This document shows positions 6,802 through 10,281 of a DNA stretch of 10,281 nt, in pieces. The notes below the pieces were generated by a model, which was not told the origin of the DNA, searched no databases, and saw only the letters and a program-made list of their open reading frames with translations. The position numbers and the translations under genes are program-made. This DNA is from Propionibacteriaceae bacterium. GTDB taxonomy: Bacteria > Actinomycetota > Actinomycetes > Propionibacteriales > Propionibacteriaceae. The stretch's first letter is position 1. The number at the start of each line of letters is the position of its first letter. Location of the stretch: contig PMLO01000236.1 in the NCBI GenBank assembly GCA_003158895.1, forward strand, positions 943 to 11,223. The letters are read 5' to 3'.

Positions 6802-7866
6802 GTGTCTCAGGGATCACGTCGAGTGGCCGCGCGTCGCGCTGCCGGCGATGACGCTCTGCTCGCCGAGTTCGACCTTCTCGAGGATGAGGGCGACAAGATC
6901 TCCGTCTCAGCGCTCGTGAAGCAAGGCGTCACGGCCGTGCTCATCGCGTGTATCGGACTGTTCGTCGTCGGCGCCGTCAGCGCGACCTCCGCCCCGTACT
7001 CCACCGCCGTCACCACCGACGGATCCGCGATCTCCGGCTCCTCCGATGTGACCCGCGCCACGCCGAGCACCAGCACCGACGGCACGGACACGACGACCGT
7101 CGCGGCCGCTAATTCGTCCGGCACCGACGCCGACCTGAGCCGCAGCGCCGTACGGTCCGAGCTCACCAACGCCGTCGCCGCCCAGCAGGAATCAGCCCGC
7201 GGCATGTCGCTCTCCGACACCGCTGCCCAGGTCACCGAAGCCGCTGCGACCTCTGCGGCCGATCAGCGTGCGGCGGCCCTCACCTCCGCGAACACCGCTA
7301 TCTCGACCGAGGCCCAGCGCATCGCCGACGCGGCCGCGGCGGCTGCTGCCGCGAAGAAGGCCGGGACGTTGATCACCTCGACCGCGAGCAAGCCCAACGC
7401 CGTCGATGCCGCGACGCTGGCCCTGCTCGCCACCGTCGACGACTCCATCCCGTGGGTCACACCGATCGCGCCCGGCTCGTACACGCGAGGTGCGGTCTTC
7501 GGTGAGTACGGCGTCTGGTCCCGCTACCACACCGGCGTCGACTTCGTCGCTCCGTATGGCACTCCCATCCGTGCAGCAGGCTCCGGTGTCGTCGTGGCGT
7601 CGGACGGCGGAAGCTGGGCCGGCACGCACGTCGTGATCATGCACACCGACGGCAGCCGCACCCTGTACGCGCACATGTCCGCCAAGATCGTCCAGCCGGG
7701 CACCGTGGTCAAGGCCGGTCAGCTCATCGGCTACGTCGGCATGACCGGCCGTGCGTTCGGATACCACACCCACTTCGAGTACTACCCGCCGAGCGCGACC
7801 GTCGGGGACCCGTACACGGCGGCCGACCCGGTGCCGTTCCTGCTCAAGCACGGCGTCACGATCTGA
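6802..7866 (+). CDS. Membrane-anchored M23 (LytM-type) peptidoglycan endopeptidase
   Basis: Predicted zinc peptidase cutting peptide cross-links or stems of peptidoglycan outside the membrane. The 354 residues comprise a 40-residue charged cytoplasmic N-terminus and a hydrophobic helix at about 41-62, acting as an anchor or a long signal sequence. A Ser/Thr/Ala-rich linker with an Ala-rich, possibly coiled-coil stretch (about 140-187) follows, then a C-terminal LytM domain (about 217-345). Metal ligands are His243 and Asp247 (HTGVD) and His324; the second catalytic pair is His291 (LYAHM) and His322 (YHTHFE). All expected residues are present, so it should be active. The GTG at 6802 is the first start after an in-frame TAG at 6778 and has GGGGAG eight bases upstream. 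Its place between sucC and pcrA matches Rv0950c of M. tuberculosis, also an M23 protein in the same relative orientation. Substrate bond and partners cannot be read from sequence. Confidence 0.93.
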   Translation: MSQGSRRVAARRAAGDDALLAEFDLLEDEGDKISVSALVKQGVTAVLIACIGLFVVGAVSATSAPYSTAVTTDGSAISGSSDVTRATPSTSTDGTDTTTVAAANSSGTDADLSRSAVRSELTNAVAAQQESARGMSLSDTAAQVTEAAATSAADQRAAALTSANTAISTEAQRIADAAAAAAAAKKAGTLITSTASKPNAVDAATLALLATVDDSIPWVTPIAPGSYTRGAVFGEYGVWSRYHTGVDFVAPYGTPIRAAGSGVVVASDGGSWAGTHVVIMHTDGSRTLYAHMSAKIVQPGTVVKAGQLIGYVGMTGRAFGYHTHFEYYPPSATVGDPYTAADPVPFLLKHGVTI

Positions 7867-7904
7867 CCCTCTGAGAAACCGGCGGCCTGTCCTGGCACGG
7901 CCGT

Positions 7905-7910
7905 TAGTCT
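7905..7910 (+). promoter_or_regulatory. -10 element predicting a leaderless peptidase E transcript
   Basis: TAGTCT fits TANNNT and ends seven bases before the A of the ATG at 7918, so transcription should begin on or next to the start codon. No purine-rich ribosome site lies upstream of this ATG; the preceding bases are CTCGCTCCC. Leaderless genes are common in actinobacteria. No good -35 is seen. An imperfect CGGCC/GGCCG hairpin (7883-7903) just upstream might end the M23 transcript. Confidence 0.5.
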
Positions 7911-7917
7911 CGCTCCC

Positions 7918-8619
7918 ATGATCGGCACGGTTCTCGCTCTCGGTGGCGGCGGCTTCTCGACTCTCGACGGCGCATCCGCCATCGACGACCACCTCCTGGC
8001 GCTGACCGGCAAGGACGAGCCGAAGGTCTGCTTCGTACCGACCGCGAGCGGCGACGCCGACCCGTACATCGAGACGTTCGTCGCCGCCTTCACCGGTCGT
8101 GCCCAGCCCTCGGTCCTGTCGCTGTTCTGCCACGACCCCTGGGGCTACCTCGATCCGGCGATGCTCCTCACCCAGGACGTCGTGTACGTGGGTGGCGGGT
8201 CCACCGCGAACCTGCTCGCCGTCTGGCGGCTGCACGGACTGCCCGACATCCTGCGCACCGCCGCCGCGAACGGCACGATCCTCGCCGGCATCAGTGCGGG
8301 GATGAACTGCTGGTTCGAGGCGTCGTCCACCGACTCGTACGGCTCGCTCGCCCCTCTCTCCGACGGCCTCGGCTTCCTGCCCGGCAGCGCGTGTCCGCAC
8401 TACCTCGAGGAGCCCGACCGGCGCGAGAAGTACCTCGGCTGGGTTGCCTCCGGCGCCCTTCCCGCTGGCTATGCCGTCGACCAGCACACCGCGCTCGTGT
8501 TCCATGACGGCCGACTCGTCGAGGCGATCTCCGAGGAGGCCGAGCACCCGGCCTACCGCGTCGAGCGCGGACCCCACGGCGCGGTCGAGACGGAGCTGCC
8601 GGTACGGGTGCTGGCCTGA
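7918..8619 (+). CDS. Peptidase E-like serine hydrolase (family S51)
   Basis: A 233-residue cytosolic protein of the S51 peptidase E family. Its characterised Salmonella member cleaves Asp-X dipeptides with a Ser nucleophile in a class-I glutamine-amidotransferase-like fold. The N-terminus LALGGGGFS (6-14) and PKVCFVPTASGD (35-46) are typical of the family. VYVGGGSTANLLAVW (89-103) leads to the nucleophile elbow GISAGMNCWFE (124-134) with Ser126. CPHYLEE (159-165) supplies the probable catalytic His161. Length and motifs look complete. The form is closer to the bacterial YgaJ/Lmo0363-like branch than to enteric PepE, judged from memory. There is no signal peptide. The gene lies 51 bases after the M23 gene, with its own -10 and no ribosome binding site. 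It is an extra gene compared with the mycobacterial order. The true substrate is uncertain. Confidence 0.9.
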   Translation: MIGTVLALGGGGFSTLDGASAIDDHLLALTGKDEPKVCFVPTASGDADPYIETFVAAFTGRAQPSVLSLFCHDPWGYLDPAMLLTQDVVYVGGGSTANLLAVWRLHGLPDILRTAAANGTILAGISAGMNCWFEASSTDSYGSLAPLSDGLGFLPGSACPHYLEEPDRREKYLGWVASGALPAGYAVDQHTALVFHDGRLVEAISEEAEHPAYRVERGPHGAVETELPVRVLA

Positions 8620-8628
8620 GCCGACCGA

Positions 8629-8665
8629 GCTCGAAGGGTTGTGCGCGGGCTAGAGCTTTTCGAGC
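8629..8665. terminator. Weak inverted repeat between convergent peptidase E and pcrA genes
   Basis: GCTCGAA (8629-8635) is matched by TTCGAGC (8659-8665), with 23 bases between the arms. The region spans the 30-base gap between the two stop codons and the last codons of pcrA. The long loop and short stem make this only a possible terminator. Confidence 0.2.
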
Positions 8666-10281
8666 GGCGCGACCTTGAGCGCCAGTCGCTTGACCCCGAA
8701 CGAGCCGAAGTCGACGTCTGCCTTCGAGCTGTCGCCGGCGCCCGAGACCGTCAGCACCGTACCGAGCCCGAACGAGGTGTGCAGCACCTTGTCGCCCGGC
8801 GCCAGCGATGGGATCGTCCGTGGCGCGGACGAGCGGTTGAAGCCGACCTGGACACCACCGCGCGCAATGCCGCTCCCCTGGCCGTACCGGGACTCGATCC
8901 GCGAGGGCTGCGCGTGGTAGCCGCTCAGGGTCGGTCCGAGCCGGCGCCAGTCGAACAGGTGGGCGGGGATCTCGTCGATGAAACGGCTCGGCGGGTTCGA
9001 CTTCGGACTGCCGAACGCGACCCGTACGAGCGAGCGGGTGAGGTAGAGGTTGCGGCGCGAGCGCGTGATCCCCACGTACGCGAGGCGGCGCTCCTCCTCC
9101 AACTCGCTGGGGTCGTTCATCGCCCGCTCGTGGGGGAAGACGCCGTCCTCCATGCCGGTGAGGAACACCGTGTCGAACTCGAGGCCCTTCGCTGTGTGCA
9201 GCGTCATCAGCGTGACCACGCCCTGGCCCTCGTCGGGGATCTGGTCGGAGTCGGCGACGAGGGCGATCCGCTCGAGGAACGCGGGCAGCGAGTCGTCGGG
9301 CTCGGGGGCCCCGACGAGCTCTTCGCCCTGCTCGTCCCCCACGGTGACGTCGACCGCGTTCGCCGACGCGACGAACTCCGCCGCGACGTTCACCAGCTCG
9401 TTGAGGTTCTCGATCCGGGTCGCATCCTGCGGGTCGGTCGACGCCGCGAGCGCGTCGACGATCCCCGAGTCGAACAGGATGCTCTTGAGCACCTCGTCGG
9501 CCGGCGCCCCTTTGGCCACCAGGTCGCGGTGGCGGGCCATCATCGTCGAGAAGGCCGTGAGCTGGGTGACCGCGCGGGCTTGCAGCCCGTTGATCTCGCC
9601 GGCGCGGTCCAGCGCCTCGCCGAACGGGATCCTCTGGGAGATCGCGAACTCCTCGACAGCCGCCTCCGAGGTGTCGCCGATGCCGCGCTTGGGCTCGTTG
9701 AGGATGCGTCGTACGGAGACGTCGTCGGCCTGGTTGGCGATCGCCCGCAGATAGGCGATGGCGTCGCGGATCTCCTTGCGCTCGTAGAAGCGGACACCGC
9801 CGACGACCCTGTACGGCAGTCCGACGCGGATGAACACCTCTTCGAACGATCGCGACTGGGCGTTCGTGCGATAGAAGACGGCGGTGTCGCCGTACGTTCC
9901 CAGGCCCGCGTCGGCGAGCTTGTCGATCTCCGACGCGACGAACTGAGCCTCGGCCTGGTCGGTGTCGGCGACGTAGCCGACGAGCATCGGACCGTCCCCG
10001 GCCTCGGACCAGAGCCGCTTCGCCGGCCGGTTGGGGTTGCGGGAGATGACTGCGTTCGCGGCGCTGAGCACGTTGCCCGTCGAGCGGTAGTTCTGCTCGA
10101 GCAGGATCGTACGAGCGCCAGGAAAATCCTTCTCGAAGTCCAGGATGTTGCGGATCGTCGCCCCGCGGAAGGCGTAGATGGACTGGTCGGAGTCGCCGAC
10201 CACCATGAGCTCGGCGGGCTCGACGTTCTTGGTGTTGCCGGTGTCGGCGATCGGGCCGCACAGCTCGCGCACGAGCACGTA
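8650..10281 (-). CDS. pcrA: ATP-dependent DNA helicase PcrA/UvrD1 (5' part beyond window edge)
   Basis: Superfamily 1A 3'-to-5' DNA helicase acting in nucleotide excision repair and in removing stalled RNA polymerase or recombinase from DNA. The visible 543 residues are the C-terminal two thirds; Walker A and motifs Ia-II lie outside. The fragment begins YVLVREL, normally found inside the protein, so the GTG at 10278 is not a start. In fragment numbering, motif III is VVGDSDQSIYAFRGA (27-41) and motif IV is LEQNYRSTGNVL (61-72). The 2B-side element GGVRFYERKEIRD lies at 161-173, motif V is VTLMTLHTAKGLEFD (356-370), and motif VI is EEERRLAYVGITRSRRN (395-411). A linker leads to the Tudor-like C-terminal domain (about 492-543, GDKVLHTSFGLGTV), which binds RNA polymerase in PcrA homologues. 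The stop is TAG at 8650-8652. It converges on the peptidase E gene. The neighbourhood matches Rv0949 of M. tuberculosis. Confidence 0.97.
   Translation of the reverse strand, partial: YVLVRELCGPIADTGNTKNVEPAELMVVGDSDQSIYAFRGATIRNILDFEKDFPGARTILLEQNYRSTGNVLSAANAVISRNPNRPAKRLWSEAGDGPMLVGYVADTDQAEAQFVASEIDKLADAGLGTYGDTAVFYRTNAQSRSFEEVFIRVGLPYRVVGGVRFYERKEIRDAIAYLRAIANQADDVSVRRILNEPKRGIGDTSEAAVEEFAISQRIPFGEALDRAGEINGLQARAVTQLTAFSTMMARHRDLVAKGAPADEVLKSILFDSGIVDALAASTDPQDATRIENLNELVNVAAEFVASANAVDVTVGDEQGEELVGAPEPDDSLPAFLERIALVADSDQIPDEGQGVVTLMTLHTAKGLEFDTVFLTGMEDGVFPHERAMNDPSELEEERRLAYVGITRSRRNLYLTRSLVRVAFGSPKSNPPSRFIDEIPAHLFDWRRLGPTLSGYHAQPSRIESRYGQGSGIARGGVQVGFNRSSAPRTIPSLAPGDKVLHTSFGLGTVLTVSGAGDSSKADVDFGSFGVKRLALKVAPLEKL

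Noticed and set aside
7875..7907. ECF-sigma style promoter (GAAACC ... CGTT) before the peptidase E gene
   Set aside because: The spacer of 21 bases is too long for the usual 16-17, and the TAGTCT -10 explains the start better.
7192..8577. 461-residue open frame on the minus strand
   Set aside because: It crosses the M23 and peptidase E genes antisense to both and is an Arg/Gly/Val-rich shadow without recognisable domains.
8291..10261. 656-residue minus-strand frame longer than the visible pcrA frame
   Set aside because: It is Arg-rich low-complexity translation in a shifted frame of pcrA; the true frame carries helicase motifs III-VI and the Tudor-like domain.
10276..10278. GTG as a start for the right-edge helicase
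   Set aside because: The preceding codon gives Tyr, and YVLVREL is an internal PcrA/UvrD motif, so the gene continues past the window.

Overview
The window is very GC-rich, densely coded chromosomal DNA from an actinobacterium. Third codon positions are almost always G or C, several genes start with GTG, and the gene content is core housekeeping. The gene order matches, from memory, a conserved block known in Mycobacterium tuberculosis: uvrD1 (Rv0949), an M23 peptidase (Rv0950c), sucC, sucD, perM (Rv0955), purN (Rv0956). All shared genes keep the same relative orientations as there. Frequent GTAC/CGTAC and the overall style suggest Propionibacteriales (Nocardioidaceae-like), but this is only a weak inference. 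I see no mobile element, CRISPR array, tRNA or rRNA.

Layout from left to right. purN (minus, cut by the left edge) lies 5 bases downstream of a nine-helix DUF6350/PerM-type membrane protein gene (minus). A 109-base divergent region separates perM from a plus-strand gene for an 817-residue protein. That protein has a long Pro/Ala-rich cytoplasmic part, one membrane helix and an ectodomain made of two related halves. This gene converges on sucD, with a hairpin overlapping both stop codons. sucD and sucC form a minus-strand operon (sucC first). A 268-base divergent region follows, with clear repeat and palindrome structure. Then come two plus-strand genes: a membrane-anchored LytM/M23 peptidase and a peptidase E-like (S51) serine hydrolase whose predicted transcript is leaderless. 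The last gene, pcrA/uvrD1 (minus), converges on it and is cut by the right edge at its N-terminal side.

How the genes relate. sucCD make succinyl-CoA synthetase of the TCA cycle, purN acts in purine synthesis and pcrA in DNA repair. perM, the M23 peptidase and perhaps the 817-residue protein act at the envelope or division site. This is a syntenic neighbourhood rather than one pathway.

The least explained elements are the 817-residue duplicated-ectodomain protein and the operator-like repeats in front of the M23 gene. I do not see strong evidence for an entirely new multi-gene system here.
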